Part shown: piece by piece, positions 48,201-57,168 of the stretch
Layout of the letters: each line of letters starts with the position of its first letter
Position numbering within the stretch: the first letter of the stretch is position 1
Assembly: GCA_039619475.1 (NCBI GenBank)
Contig: CM077115.1
Coordinates: 402,910,557-402,974,556, forward strand
Direction of reading: 5' to 3'
Source of the DNA: Icerya purchasi
Taxonomy: Eukaryota > Arthropoda > Insecta > Hemiptera > Monophlebidae
Length of the DNA stretch: 64,000 bases
Position numbers and translations under genes: made by a program
The notes under the pieces: model-generated
Told to the model about the DNA's origin: nothing
What the model saw: only the letters and a program-made list of their open reading frames with translations
The model's database searches: none

Positions 48201-50740
48201 CAGTTTCAAAAAGCTTACTATTAGAAATAATACCTGCGATTTAATGTTTACAACGATTTTGATTTTAGTAATGGATAATAAATTTTTTTTTTCGTGAAAA
48301 ATATCAGCAAACGAATTTTCGAAAAAAATGCATTGTTGTGTCTTTAAAATATCGTTACATTGATGAAACGTATGTAACAAAACAAGAAATTGATTTACCT
48401 CATTATATTTGTAACAGAAGTTCACAGGAAAAGTTCGGTATTTGTCATAAAAGTTAAATAGAACAACTATATACGTAGTTTATAAAAGTATACTGCAGAC
48501 GATACAATATTTATGTCCAGAAGCGATCCGTAATATTCTAATGTGACGGGAGCGTTGCAGCCCTACGTCCTAGCAAGATTTAGAATAACCTTCACTACGT
48601 TAATTACTCTTTCAAGATATAAATTAGATTAAGGAGGCATTCTAATTGTTTATGAAATTGCAAATATTTAATGAACTAGAATGAAGGAAACACAAACTTT
48701 ATGAAAAATCGACTAAAGAAAGTATTATTAAAAACTAGACCTGTTTTTTAAAAATGTTCATAATTATTAACGACATTAAATACAGCTTTTTATAATGTTT
48801 TGTTTGTTTGTTTTTTTTTTGGTTTTATGAACATTTTATCAGTTTTTCAATGTACTCATAATACGTATCCGCGTCTAATATTTATTTTATTGCGTTTGTT
48901 TTAGTACAATAATTTCGTTAACGTTATGTCGCGGTTGCTGGAACATCCTTATTCTTACAAAGTTGCTAACTTTATTTTACAGAATAGGAAAGCTTTACCT
49001 CCAACACTTACCCAAATTCAAAATTTAGCGGTGAGTGTTTTTTTTTTTTCTATGACTAAATAATATTGACGCACCTATATCAAATGTGCCTACTTCAAAA
49101 TCTGGTTAAGAATATACGAATAAGTATTAACGCATTATAATATGGTTATCATTCGACTGAAATAAACCAGCGTATAAATAAAAGGTTACTTTTTAAAATA
49201 ATCGATCGCGACATCGATGTAAATCGAAGATTTGTCTTAATAAAATTATGTGAATATTACATCTGTAAGCTCTGCCAAGCTACTACTCCCGGGCAGCACT
49301 CTAATTTATAGTGATACATTATGATGTTCTATGTTACTTGCTTCTATTTTAACGTTGCCTACAACTAATCTAGTATTACATAACGGTATTATTATTAAAT
49401 TAAATAGTCGATGAGTAAACTTTTTTAAATTTGATTTTTAACAAATTTTTCAAAACTTTAATATTTCATCAATAAATAAAACCGGTGAAGTTTACTTCTT
49501 TTACTGTTGGCCATTTTTTTTTATTTCTTATCACTAAATTAGAATAAATTTTCAACTCTTGATTCCTTTTTTATTTCATCAGAATATTGATCTTGTTTGT
49601 TACTTTTTCGCTGGATTAACGCTCATTTTATTGGATGTTTTGTTATTTCATCGTTTTCATTTCATTTCGGTTACTGCATTGAAGAGTCTTCAACTAAAAA
49701 AGCTAATCTCTAAAGTTTAAAAGATAAATTTCATTTAAATTAATCATTTTTTCTTTTCTTAATAATCGCGTGTAGTATGTTAAGATATTTAAAAGTAATT
49801 CTAATTTCATTGCTGCTGCCGTAGTGTTGTGCTTTATAACGCAGTATTATTATTTATGACGACACAGTTTGCAATTAGAGGTGTAAAAACATCTTTTTTT
49901 TTTTCTTTTTTCTTTTCTTTTTTTTTCTTTCTTTTTTTCTTTCTTTTTTTTTTTTTTTTTTTTTTTTATGGCGTTGTAAATGTTTTCATAAGTAAAAATA
50001 ATACCTAAAAACTACTAAGGTACTGGAACAGGAATGTAGATAAAACCTTTTTTATTTTTTCAAGAAAAACTACTAAATCTTCGATAACATTAAAATATTC
50101 TTTAAGGTACTGCTTTAAAAGTAATCGTTAATTTAAAATGAATGACGGGGCTTTCCGTATTATACTCATTGGTTGGTATCGGAATTTAATGAACTAACGA
50201 ACGGTTTCGAGGAACCAGCAATTAACCATAAAGCACCATCCGCATCATTTCAATTTTTTATGGGCTAATTATTAAGCCGAAGTTGGATTCTTTTTCCAGC
50301 GCGCAGATAAACTTGATAAATATAATTTCTAAAAAACAACATAACGCAGCTTTAAAAATTAACAGGGCTTACCATTCAACCGAATACTCTAAAATGATAT
50401 TGTATTCGCTGTGTGCGCGGTACTGATTAAAATATTGTATTTAATCTGTATACGTATGTATTACTGTTTTCATAGGTACTATACACGGATGATGGACGCA
50501 GATACGTCACTTCACCAGGTATGAATATCATTTCGATGCAGTTACAATTGAATTTTAATAGTTTACTACTATACCGCATTATAATTTTTAATTAATTCGT
50601 TCGATCGTTCTAATGTGTATCTAGAAATTACGAGAAAACAAGCAAAAGCCTATGTTACAGTTTACACACCTGGGACCGGTAAAATTACCGTTAACGGAAA
50701 AGATATTACCTATTTCGATGATGTTAAATGTCGTGAAACG
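23038..50740 (+). CDS. mRpS9: Mitochondrial small ribosomal subunit protein uS9m (mRpS9/MRPS9), nine exons, 3' end outside the window
   Basis: Exons 23038-23103, 25864-25996, 34977-35080, 35217-35390, 36018-36106, 41787-41862, 48905-49030, 50476-50518 and 50625-50740 splice to 309 codons with every phase matching and GT-AG borders throughout. Residues 1-22 are basic with no acidic residue, as expected of a mitochondrial targeting sequence. Residues 81-97 ([17 protein letters not shown]) and the [15 protein letters not shown] segment in exon 4 are signature blocks of animal mitochondrial S9. The uS9 domain begins near residue 271, with [13 protein letters not shown] at 286-298. Family members are ~395 residues, so ~85 are missing (the rest of uS9 with its Gly-rich GGG.SGQAGA segment and the basic C-terminal tail near P-site tRNA). 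I did not find them in 50741-64000, so the last exon(s) probably lie beyond the right edge. Confidence 0.9.
24046..25420 (-). mobile_element. DUF4817-type (mariner superfamily) transposon, degenerate
   Basis: Minus strand: start near 25367 ([17 protein letters not shown]), then in the next frame [32 protein letters not shown], the helix-turn-helix region typical of DUF4817 transposases. Further on are [27 protein letters not shown] and [13 protein letters not shown] (about 25050-24750), matching the first catalytic Asp region and beyond. The C-terminal third is too decayed to read. The left end is GGGTGTTTCAAAATGATGTT after a TA (24044-24045), a typical terminal sequence. The matching right terminus was not found. 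It lies in mRpS9 intron 1. Confidence 0.72.
25864..25996 (+). CDS. mRpS9: mRpS9 exon 2
   Basis: The acceptor is AATATTTTAG and the donor is GTAAGT. It opens [17 protein letters not shown] and ends [15 protein letters not shown] plus one base. The [11 protein letters not shown] segment corresponds to the conserved region just before the KRHLANMMG block in insect mRpS9. The split codon A+AC gives Asn67. Confidence 0.85.
26190..27460 (+). mobile_element. Heavily decayed jockey-type LINE reverse transcriptase
   Basis: Scraps on the plus strand follow the RT motif order: [15 protein letters not shown] (26228), [13 protein letters not shown] (26415), VGIPQGAVF-like (26575) and a [12 protein letters not shown] stretch (26660) where the catalytic FADD belongs. 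Stops occur every few codons. This is the most eroded LINE in the window, in mRpS9 intron 2. Confidence 0.6.
27545..28752 (+). mobile_element. LINE 3' half (RT palm to 3' end), 5'-truncated, frameshifted
   Basis: Starts with [20 protein letters not shown] then [13 protein letters not shown] (intact FADD), [17 protein letters not shown] (27588-27866). After a frameshift: [16 protein letters not shown] and YKALVRPQL (27853-28060), then [17 protein letters not shown] (28120 on) and [12 protein letters not shown] (to 28494). The 3' untranslated part ends in AAATAAATAAATAAATA at 28738-28754, a short-repeat tail rather than poly(A). Three reading frames are needed, so it is a pseudogene. Confidence 0.78.
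28765..28799. repeat. (AT)n microsatellite
   Basis: AT run at the left edge of a dispersed repeat copy (28803-29215). Confidence 0.9.
28803..29215 (+). repeat. Dispersed repeat R, copy 1
   Basis: Starts CTCAGCCATTTTGGCCTCGA (arms GGCC/GGCC) after a TA run. It contains AAAATCCTATCCTAACATTT and GTAGCCTAAGAATTACGTTG, an internal TA microsatellite (29012-29042), and ends GAAGCTGTTACTAG. It is nearly identical to 40926-41468 apart from ~130 bases missing here. No coding capacity. The TA runs, subterminal palindrome and CTAG end would suit a non-autonomous Helentron, but that is only a guess. Confidence 0.75.
29220..31335 (+). mobile_element. I-type LINE (family A) with an inverted 5' segment
   Basis: The left part (29640-29220) is coded on the minus strand: [35 protein letters not shown], then [20 protein letters not shown], the end of the RT palm and thumb. 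The right part (29860-31262) is on the plus strand and starts just downstream in the element: [20 protein letters not shown]. Then come RNase H with [15 protein letters not shown] (30387), [10 protein letters not shown] and [20 protein letters not shown] (30690-30750), and the zinc-like tail [18 protein letters not shown] (after a frameshift near 31000). It ends in an A-rich tail at 31314-31337. Bases 29640-29860 between the parts are unassigned. Confidence 0.78.
31390..34100 (-). mobile_element. RTE-type LINE (endonuclease + reverse transcriptase), nearly full-length pseudogene
   Basis: Minus strand from ~34063: APE endonuclease with [39 protein letters not shown] and [11 protein letters not shown], continuing after a frameshift near 33490 with [17 protein letters not shown] and [28 protein letters not shown] (32860), [16 protein letters not shown] (32500), [15 protein letters not shown] (32340), [16 protein letters not shown] (32220). 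C-terminal domain: [20 protein letters not shown] and [20 protein letters not shown] to the stop at 31442. At least four frameshifts. The tail is GAAGAAGATGAAGAAG (31416-31401), antisense within mRpS9 intron 2. Related insect copies are often annotated craniofacial development protein 2-like. Confidence 0.88.
34101..34976. other. mRpS9: Intronic, no gene seen
   Basis: AT-rich end of mRpS9 intron 2, with a CA-rich run at 34866-34892 and an A-run at 34931-34946. Confidence 0.5.
34977..35080 (+). CDS. mRpS9: mRpS9 exon 3
   Basis: The acceptor is GAATTATAG and the donor GTACAT is weak. It encodes residues 67-101, including [20 protein letters not shown], the strongest family signature in this window. 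It ends on a whole codon and joins exon 4 across a 136-base intron. Confidence 0.93.
35217..35390 (+). CDS. mRpS9: mRpS9 exon 4
   Basis: 58 whole codons between TCTATTTAG and GTAAAG. It encodes [12 protein letters not shown], then [20 protein letters not shown] and [18 protein letters not shown]. Both segments are conserved from insects to human MRPS9. Confidence 0.94.
36018..36106 (+). CDS. mRpS9: mRpS9 exon 5
   Basis: The acceptor is TTCTGTAG and the donor is GTATGT. It encodes [15 protein letters not shown] and a charged linker ending IPN plus AT, completed as Ile by exon 6. This is the poorly conserved helical linker after the PFHFLFYT block. Placement rests on phase and order more than on sequence similarity. 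Confidence 0.8.
36107..37554. other. mRpS9: Intronic, no gene seen
   Basis: First part of mRpS9 intron 5. AT-rich with many short A/T runs. The open frame 36536-36733 shows no domain. Confidence 0.5.
37470..37640. mobile_element. Possible hAT-type transposon terminus with two hairpins
   Basis: Read inward from 37640 the end is CAGAGTTAGGCAGTATTCGT, in the style of hAT terminal repeats. Next to it are two strong palindromes: 37590-37630 (16-base arms around a 9-base loop, one G:T-type mismatch) and 37555-37588 (arms ATTCGCGCAA / TTGCGCGAAT). Both are made of repeated TATTCG/CGAATA units. The other end and an 8-base duplication were not found, so only one terminus is proposed. Confidence 0.45.
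37641..39320. other. mRpS9: Intronic, no gene seen; diverged direct repeat
   Basis: AT-rich with T- and A-runs at 38068-38092 and 38851-38871. Segments 38130-38290 and 38940-39095 share a diverged direct repeat (AACGGCAAAC / ACAGCAAACC, then AAATAATATTTC.GG) that looks like two copies of one old element. No coding signal. Confidence 0.45.
39322..39710 (-). mobile_element. tRNA-derived SINE
   Basis: The minus-strand head (39710-39635) looks like a tRNA: A box TAGCCTAGTTGCTAGAGCGC (39699-39680), B box GGTTCGATCCC (39655-39645), and complementary TCGTCG/CGACGA ends. The T-loop has lost a base. The head is followed by an AAAT run, the body motif GGAAGGCAATGGCAAACCAC, and a 3' end GCGCTATGTAGCGTACGGCA (39357-39338) plus an AAGAAGAAGA tail (39333-39324). 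That 3' end resembles the RTE LINE at 16017-16052, the likely source of its mobilising machinery. Confidence 0.85.
39761..40688 (+). mobile_element. Mariner-like element B, degenerate
   Basis: 28-base inverted ends with 22 matches (both close on AATAACGCCTTC) and TA on both flanks (39759-39760, 40689-40690). Plus-strand coding scraps: [20 protein letters not shown] (39897), helix-turn-helix-like [20 protein letters not shown] (40190), [17 protein letters not shown] (40330) around the third catalytic residue, and a C-terminal remnant to 40510. The first Asp and the HQDNA block are deleted. 928 bases. Confidence 0.8.
40926..41468 (+). repeat. Dispersed repeat R, copy 2
   Basis: Longer partner of 28803-29215. 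Same palindromic start (CTCGGCCATTTTGGCCTCGA), same interior including GTAGCCTAAGAATTACGTTG, a TA run (41279-41297), and the same GAAGCTGTTACTAG end. It has ~130 extra bases in two places. Confidence 0.75.
41787..41862 (+). CDS. mRpS9: mRpS9 exon 6
   Basis: The acceptor is GCTGATAG and the donor is GTAAGT. It encodes [20 protein letters not shown] then LSDNE. The G.W L.KE.LE pattern is conserved in the family. It lies between two long transposon-filled introns (5.7 kb and 7.0 kb). Confidence 0.87.
42204..42247 (+). repeat. (ATT)n microsatellite
   Basis: About fourteen ATT units. Confidence 0.9.
42280..42660 (-). mobile_element. I-type LINE (family A) 3' fragment
   Basis: The minus-strand frame reads [20 protein letters not shown] then [20 protein letters not shown], the zinc-like tail of family A with a frameshift at the CD.DH motif. 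Same part of the element as 2160-2640 and 60930-61340. It sits 1 kb beyond the truncated end of the LINE at 43730-47710 in the same orientation. Confidence 0.7.
42661..43729. other. mRpS9: Intronic, no gene seen
   Basis: AT-rich, between two same-orientation LINE pieces. The frame 43360-43085 (minus) has no domain I recognise. Confidence 0.45.
46161..47377 (-). mobile_element. Mariner-like element C, inserted in the LINE ORF1
   Basis: 1217 bases, near full mariner length. The ends share CTAGAAGTACC (left CGGGGGTATTTCTAGAAGTA, right inward CGAGAGTAGTCCTAGAAGTA), flanked by TA (46159-46160, 47378-47379). The minus-strand transposase is readable in three frames: GRPNEMTT and [20 protein letters not shown] (47030-46890), [20 protein letters not shown] (46760-46700, first Asp), [20 protein letters not shown] (46505-46440, second Asp) and [15 protein letters not shown] near the end. 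Stops and frameshifts make it inactive. Confidence 0.88.
47380..47520 (-). repeat. Imperfect trinucleotide tract coding an Asn/Ser-rich linker of the LINE ORF1
   Basis: AAT/AAC/AGT-type codons on the minus strand give runs of Asn with Ser and Gly. Its variety (not a pure repeat) and its continuation in frame on the other side of the mariner suggest an ORF1 linker and not a simple microsatellite. Confidence 0.55.
47711..48904. other. mRpS9: Intronic, no gene seen
   Basis: Likely includes the 5' leader of the minus-strand LINE (A-rich, 47700-48000). The remainder is AT-rich end of mRpS9 intron 6. Confidence 0.45.
48905..49030 (+). CDS. mRpS9: mRpS9 exon 7
   Basis: 42 whole codons between GTTTTAG and GTGAGT. 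It encodes [19 protein letters not shown] followed by [20 protein letters not shown]. This matches the helical region between the W-L-KE block and the uS9 domain in insect mRpS9 (Y..F....RL...P.S). Confidence 0.88.
49893..49967 (+). repeat. 75-base pure pyrimidine tract
   Basis: Only T and C for about 75 bases in mRpS9 intron 7, far from both splice sites. The rest of this intron (49031-50475) shows no gene. Confidence 0.9.
50476..50518 (+). CDS. mRpS9: mRpS9 exon 8 (43-base microexon)
   Basis: The acceptor is TTTTCATAG and the donor is GTATGA. It encodes [14 protein letters not shown] plus one base. The D.DGR.YVT segment directly precedes the uS9 core in insect mRpS9. A 106-base intron separates it from exon 9. 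Confidence 0.85.
50625..50740 (+). CDS. mRpS9: mRpS9 exon 9 (start of uS9 domain)
   Basis: The acceptor is GTGTATCTAG and the donor is GTACGT. It encodes [20 protein letters not shown] then [19 protein letters not shown], the first half of the uS9 fold. The usual RKT at the domain start is RKQ here. The frame runs on past the donor for a few residues before a stop, which is intronic. The rest of the domain must come from a later exon. Confidence 0.92.
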
Positions 50741-51455
50741 GTACGTTATTTCAGAATTTTATGCGTATACTTTAAGCTATTAACCGAGAATTTTTTTTTT
50801 TTCTTTCTCGAAATAAACCATATCGCATTAATCATTGTGGATATATTACGAAATCTTGCCATCGAATGAGAATTAACACTTGAAACTTGAATGTTAAAAT
50901 CGCTGTTACACAGAATGTTCTCATTTTTGTTAGTTAAACTAAATGTTACCTCCCGTTATAAAGCCTTACGTTGTTTCTTTCAGTGGAATATTTTAATTAT
51001 GACGAGTATTTTTTTTCCTACTCTCTCGTCTGTCTTTGGTGCGCGGGGTTTCTACACTGAATATCGGACATAAAAATTCACATCATTAACATGGAACGTA
51101 TCTGTCGGTTTGTGAATAATCCATTATTGAGTAAACTTACGCGGGGGGTAATCAGCGAAAATTTTAGATCTGTATTTTGATTTTTGAGACCTATTTGTTT
51201 ACGTTAACTCGAATTAAATTTTAATAATAATACGCGGAACACTGGCGCACTATAAAGACGTTTCTGCAATAGAAACACATTTCGAGCTAAAAAGTAGCAT
51301 TAAATATTTATAACCATTTTTAAATCGGTTCTCCTTTATTTAATGTAGTCAAAAAACCAGTTGGAAAACAGTGTTTCCTTATTTCTAAGAGAGTGAATTC
51401 GATTAAAATAGATACAAATTTTTTTTCCCCTCCAAAGAGAGAGAAGAAAAAAAGA
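50741..51455. other. mRpS9: Start of mRpS9 intron 9, no gene seen
   Basis: Begins at the GTACGT donor. No exon continuing the uS9 domain was recognised. Confidence 0.5.
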
Positions 51456-51898
51456 AGTACCGACTTCAAAATTTACTTTACAAAATGTAATAAAAATGCA
51501 CCAAAAAATAAAAAATAATTAATTAAAAAAGTAATATATTTTATTGTAATACGCTGAAAGGTATTATGATAATTCTTAAACATCATTAACTTTTTGTAGT
51601 CAGCGCCGAATTCAAATTACAACGGTATTTAGAAACATTTTAACTAGAGCCTAACGCCACAATCGTGTGTTCCATACAAGTCAAGTATCGAAAACATCAA
51701 ACAAATGTTTAATGCAGTTTTTAATTTTCAGTTACAATTTGTAAACTTGATATTAGCTACAAAAAATTAATGTTTAAGAATTATCATAATATTTTTATGC
51801 AATTGCTCCGAAATATAATTATTTTTATTGAATAACTGTTTTTCACTTTTTTAGCGCATTTTAATTAAATTTTTAAAGTCAATTTTGAAGTCGGTACT
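51456..51898. mobile_element. Foldback MITE with ~150-170 bp inverted arms
   Basis: The ends are AGTACCGACTTCAAAATT and its inverted copy (51898 inward). Matching inverted blocks continue inward, including TATTATGATAATTCTTAAAC (51565 region) against its complement near 51780, and TTTTTGTAG against CTACAAAAA. Total length 443, no coding capacity. The superfamily cannot be told without a clear target duplication. Confidence 0.75.
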
Positions 51899-52839
51899 CT
51901 TTTTTTTTTCTTTTTTTTTTTTTAAATATTTTATTTCGCCATTTTTAGTGGTAAATATTTTTGACTGATAATGCGCGTAGGCCAATCTAAAATTATGCTA
52001 CCTTCGGTACCAAACTTAAGAATGTAGCGTTCAAATTCTACCCGTAATGAGCCGATTTTCAAGTTGTATTAAGCGGGGAAAAAAATACTACTCTTAAGAG
52101 AACTCCTTTTTTTTTTTTAATGTTTGTTTCAGTCGCGACTGAGTATTAGCATTCATGACCGGTAAAATTTCTAATAAATAAAGAATCATTCGAACCACTT
52201 TATATGATCAAAAATTATACGCAATAATATTAAAAAAAATGTAATATTTTCGTCAGTGAAGAACTTCTTGTAAATTGCGCTGTGGCGTTATTGGTTTTCT
52301 TTATTCGATATTCATTATAATGAACATATTTATAATACTTCAATTTTTTGCCTAGGTAAAAATTAATCTTTTTTTTCAACTTACATTTTTATGGTAAATT
52401 GACAATATTTTAAATCAATCGCGTTCGTTATATATTACGAGTACTAATAAAAACTTATCTAAAGAGACAAAAAAATTCTCACTGCTAATTATTTCTACTG
52501 TTGATTTTCTAACAGTGTCTCTTCCTCAAATTGTTGAGAAAACACGCACCCAAACGATACCGTGAATCGTTTAACTACAGTTTCTTTCTACATGTATTAC
52601 GACGGGAAAAAATTGATTATCGCCAAGAATTACATTTTTCATCTTCGGATACCACAATTAGTTTCGAAACATTCGTCTTTTTAACATCATCGTTCATTCA
52701 GCATAAATTTACAAAAATAGTCTGTTATGCCAATGAAATTTTTTATTATTATATCTTCATTAACCTATATTATTGATTTTCGTGTTTTTTTTTTTTTTTT
52801 ATTTTTTTTTTTAGTGAAAGGACGGAAACTAAAAACCAC
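51899..52839. other. mRpS9: Intronic, no gene seen
   Basis: AT-rich. The frame 52531-52776 has no domain and does not fit mRpS9. Confidence 0.45.
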
Positions 52840-53870
52840 CGCCCAAAAGCCGTGTGGAAAGGAAAGAATTAGTTAGGTAGGGATTTTGTTAAATACTTCA
52901 AGAGCTGCAATAATGTAGAGAACAGAAAAAGATATAAGATGTACGAAGCACAGTAAGGAGTAGGAAGCCTGAGTGGTAGCAAATAGGAATACAGAATAGA
53001 GCGTTCGATGTATGGAGATGGATGCACTGAAAAAATACCTGATTGGAATTGTAGAAGGCTTCATTACTTGGCCAAAGAGGATAATTCGGGGGAAAGTGTT
53101 ATGCAAAAACGAAAACGAAAGGAAGATATCAGAGAACGATTGAATCGTAAGCGAATAATGGAAGTGACAGCAAAACGTCGGAACAATGGAAAGTTGTAGA
53201 TCCGGGGATAAGACGAAAGACTAGGTTAAAGAGTACAGGAAAATGATGAAGTATAGAGGTATCCGACTAAAGTCTAGAATGGAATTTTCTACACGAGGAT
53301 AACCCATGAGAGACAAAAAATTTTGTAAAAAAGAGACAGGAAGATGCAGCAGAGCGGGCTAGATAGTCCGACATTTCGTTACCCTCTATGCCCGCATGAC
53401 CTGAAGCCATTCGATACGTATCGAATAGAAGGAGTAAAGATTATATATATATATATATATGTGTGTGTGTAAGAAAGCATATACGAAGAATGCAAAAGTC
53501 GCAGTAGTGGGTAGGAAAAAAAGAACAAATGGTTTGGAGGGCACTCATGGAATCAGAAACAATCAAATAATTGGGAGAGAATAAAAATAATAGAGCGTAA
53601 GATATCCATAACTTTGACGGTAAACATAGTAGAAACGGAAGAAAGACCAAAAAAATTTAAAAGAGTTGATATCAGGGATAGTGAAAGAGGCTCCGAGTAC
53701 TCTATTAGAGGCCGTTGTGGACCACTAGTAAACATAAGCTTGTGGGCGAGCAATAGGGAATTAATCATGTTCAATTGCTGCATGATGATGATCAGGGAAG
53801 AGGACTGGAGAATAGAGATATAAAAATTGGGCGGAATGAAAAAAGTCGGCTAAGTTGAAGAAGAAATAAG
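52840..53870 (-). mobile_element. I-type LINE (family A) RNase H and 3' end, degenerate
   Basis: Minus strand: LAHKLMFTSGPQRPLIEYSE (53730, RNase H start), SVSTMFTVKVMDILRSIIF, PNYLIVSDSMSALQTICSFF (53560), a TA/TG microsatellite inserted at 53439-53470, HAGIEGNEMSDYLARSAASS (53400-53340, RNase H end), then the 3' region with SYSLLCFVHLISF. Several frameshifts. Confidence 0.72.
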
Positions 53871-54543
53871 CGAAATAGTTATTAGTACGGATTATGTTTG
53901 CTGAGATTAAGACGCAAAGAGGCATGAGCTTTCTGGGAATAAAATGCCAGTTTTGTAAAACAGAGAGACTGGTCTTGTACGTTATAATTAAAACAACCGT
54001 TTTCTGTATTTTCTTCTCCTATCGTGCTCGTCTATCAGCAGCTTTCACATATGCATATAAATTCAGTGACCTCATCAAGAGGAATCCTTTCTGATCTATC
54101 TGCAGATGCTAGTTTTTCTATAATATTTATATACAAGAGTCGATTTCAATCGACTATGCTTGACAACAAGACAACAAAACAAACCGTTGAACGTAAAGCA
54201 AAAAATGTGTGACCAGATTCTTCGTAATAGGATTTCTAATAAATAACGCGAAAACGCAACGTATTTTCTTATTATCCACCCCGCATAAGAATGACATATA
54301 GAGTCATTAACATGTTTCTGAACTATTTCAAATTTTTATCCTTTTTTAATAGAACTCGAAGTTTCATAATAAAAGTGCAATGGTAATATGGTTTTGCATA
54401 AAACCCGACAGCGAGACTTATAATCCGTCTTCCGTCCTCGGTCGAGTTCTATTTCCCTTCAAACGAGTCATTTATTTTTTTTTGCACTTTTAACGCCGGT
54501 AAATGCAGTATTTTTATTAATTCGATTATTATTACATAGGCCG

Positions 54544-54597
<54 letters not shown>

Positions 54598-57168
54598 TAA
54601 ATACGGAGCAGCTGTGTTCCGTCGATTAAATTTACAAAAGGCAATGAAAGCAGGAAATAAAAGAGGTGGGGTTAACGTTTGGCAAGGATACACCATCGGA
54701 AGAAAGTGTAACGAGAAAGGGAGACTTCTTGACATTTATAGGGCATTGCGTGGGACGGATTATTAAGGTCGCCCTTTAGATCAGTTGTAAAATTGTATGT
54801 TTTTGTCGATTCGTGCGTGTACGTGTGCGCTCGTGTACGGCTGAAGCGTACGGTAGTCAATAGTCATCAAGCGGACGCTTTCATAGATGTATAAGCACAC
54901 ATATATTATAGTACGCTCGTCCGTATATAGCGTGTTTATTAATCGTTTATAACACCGGAGTAATTCAACTGTGCCGCACGTCATCTTCAGCGAGACTGTT
55001 GTCGTCATCGCTGATGGTAGTAAGGGTCAACAGCAGACGCTGAATTTAGTACAGTAACATTACGGAAAAGACAGCGCCAGCCTACATTTCAGTCGGCGTG
55101 ATTCGCGAAAGTTTTACTTGATTACGACACCCCCTTTTTGTCCGGTTCGTCTTTTTTCATATTATATTGACGGAAAAACTGACGTTCTTTTACCTCGTAA
55201 CTTTATTTCCTCCCTTAAAATTCTTCTAGCAAAGGTCGTTGCGCGCAATTTTCCATCCACTTTCATCGCGATTTTCTGTTCAAGCAAGCCGATGAAAAAT
55301 CCGAAATTTTTTTAACCGCTCACCTTTGCGTTAATTTGTTCAGCTCGCGATATCGTTTTCAAAAATTCCTCGTAAAACTTTTTTCAAATACCTGAGTTCT
55401 TTCAATGCAACTTTTCCTTCGTATCCGACGAAAGTTTAAACGTCGTGTTCTTAGCGGCTTTTTCTTCTATTCGGCGAATTAGCCGAGTTTTTTCTCACTT
55501 ATCGACATCCGTATTTTCGCGTGATTCGTCCTACGAATCGCGTGAAAACCGACCGTTTATTCCCTTCTCTTGAACATTTCCTAATGATATATCAGCAAAT
55601 TCGTCGTTCCGCTTGGGCAGTCGAATCAGTGAACCTGTTCTTTAGAAAATGGTTCTCTATTCCGTTTTGTCGCTAATCTTTCCCTTGAATGAGATTAGCT
55701 TCTTCAAATCGTTCCGATGGGTGGTAATGTGTGCCTCGCGAAGCTTATCTCATTCTTCTCTCGATAGGAAATAATTCTTTTATCGTTAATCATTAATTCT
55801 TTTAAAGGCGATGCGTGCGTTTCCGGAGTACTTTTAATTCAGACAATTACATTAATCCGCCGCGGCGCATTTTGATTTACCGGAAGTATATGACAAACTT
55901 GGAAAGTTTAATAAACTAGCTGTACAAAATTCTTAAATTACGACGGTTTCGGAAAAAAACATTACAACTTTAACTTTTATATAAGATTAGAAAAGAAAAA
56001 AAAAAAATTATTTAAAAATGTTTTTAATCTTACTTTTATAAAAGATCAGTTTAGAAAACAAAAACAAAACTATATATATATTTATTTATTTATTTATTTT
56101 ACTTATTTCAGTAAGTTGACTTTTTTCTAATCACAACATTTACTTTTTTTTGTCTGCTTTAATTAATATACTACTAATAATACGTTAATCATAGTTATAT
56201 AATTCACAATATTTTAACACACAAAAAATTATTATTTAATAATAAAATATAAATTTTCCGACTATCCTCGAAACAGCGACTGAAACTAATCGGCAAATTT
56301 ATATTTATAATATAATTAATTGCGTTATGAATTATATAATTATTATTCGGAATAACACAATTTGTTTTACAGAACAACGTATTATCTGGGTTTTGTAAAA
56401 GTAGTAACCGTTTATCATGTTTTCTCCAGTTTTAATATATCTTTCCCTTATTATTTATTCATGAATTGATACAATCAACGATAAATGTTGAAATCGTTTA
56501 TATTTTTCAACGTATTTTCGAAAAACGGGAATTTCTTAACAACGAATGAAAGAAACACACGTTAAACTTGTTATTTTAAAAATACTGCGAAAATGTGTTT
56601 AGATGGAAAGATATACCGTTAAAAAATGTAATTCCTTCTCGATGAATTTTGGACAATAAAATAAAACATAATTATTATTTTCTGGTGGCCATTTATAATA
56701 AGAACTTAAAAAAAATTCTTCGTTGCCAGCACTTAAAACTGTCGAAATTTTACAAAGCACCGCTGAAAAATAAAAATGTTTTCCCCCTGCGCATTTATTT
56801 TTGATGATTTGTTACTATTTTCTACGATACATTTCGTAATCAGTCGACAATCGAGAGGGTAACTTATATATCTTTTCTTCTCACATTGTTCCGTCCACTT
56901 TTTGAGTCTTCAAGCGTTCTGTTTTGGTATTCCTGCTTGCCGAAATTTGGACCACACCTTTTACTCTTTCTTTTCCTTTTTCTTTTCCACATACAATTTC
57001 TATTATATATATATTATTTGGCTCTTTCCCTTTCTAATTGTTTTTGAGTCAAAAGAAAAAAAAAGCTATTAGGTGTCTATCTTATTTTAGTAAAAATTTT
57101 TTTACACAAATTTAAGCGAAATTTTTTTTTCTTTTTTTGCAATTTATATGTATGTATGTATGTATATA
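53871..57168. other. mRpS9: Intronic, no gene seen
   Basis: Contains a 46-base TG microsatellite (54547-54592). The stretch 54780-55900 is noticeably less AT-rich, with several CG-containing short palindromes (for example GATTCGT/ACGAATC at 55522-55538). No coding signal supported. Confidence 0.45.
54547..54592 (+). repeat. (TG)n microsatellite
   Basis: Uninterrupted run of about 23 units. Confidence 0.95.

Noticed and set aside
52531..52776. Open frame as the next mRpS9 exon
   Set aside because: No uS9 features (no LMFPL, GGG or SGQAGA-like block) and no acceptor in the right phase.
54548..54766. Cys/Val repeat protein
   Set aside because: Produced by translation of a TG microsatellite followed by noncoding sequence.
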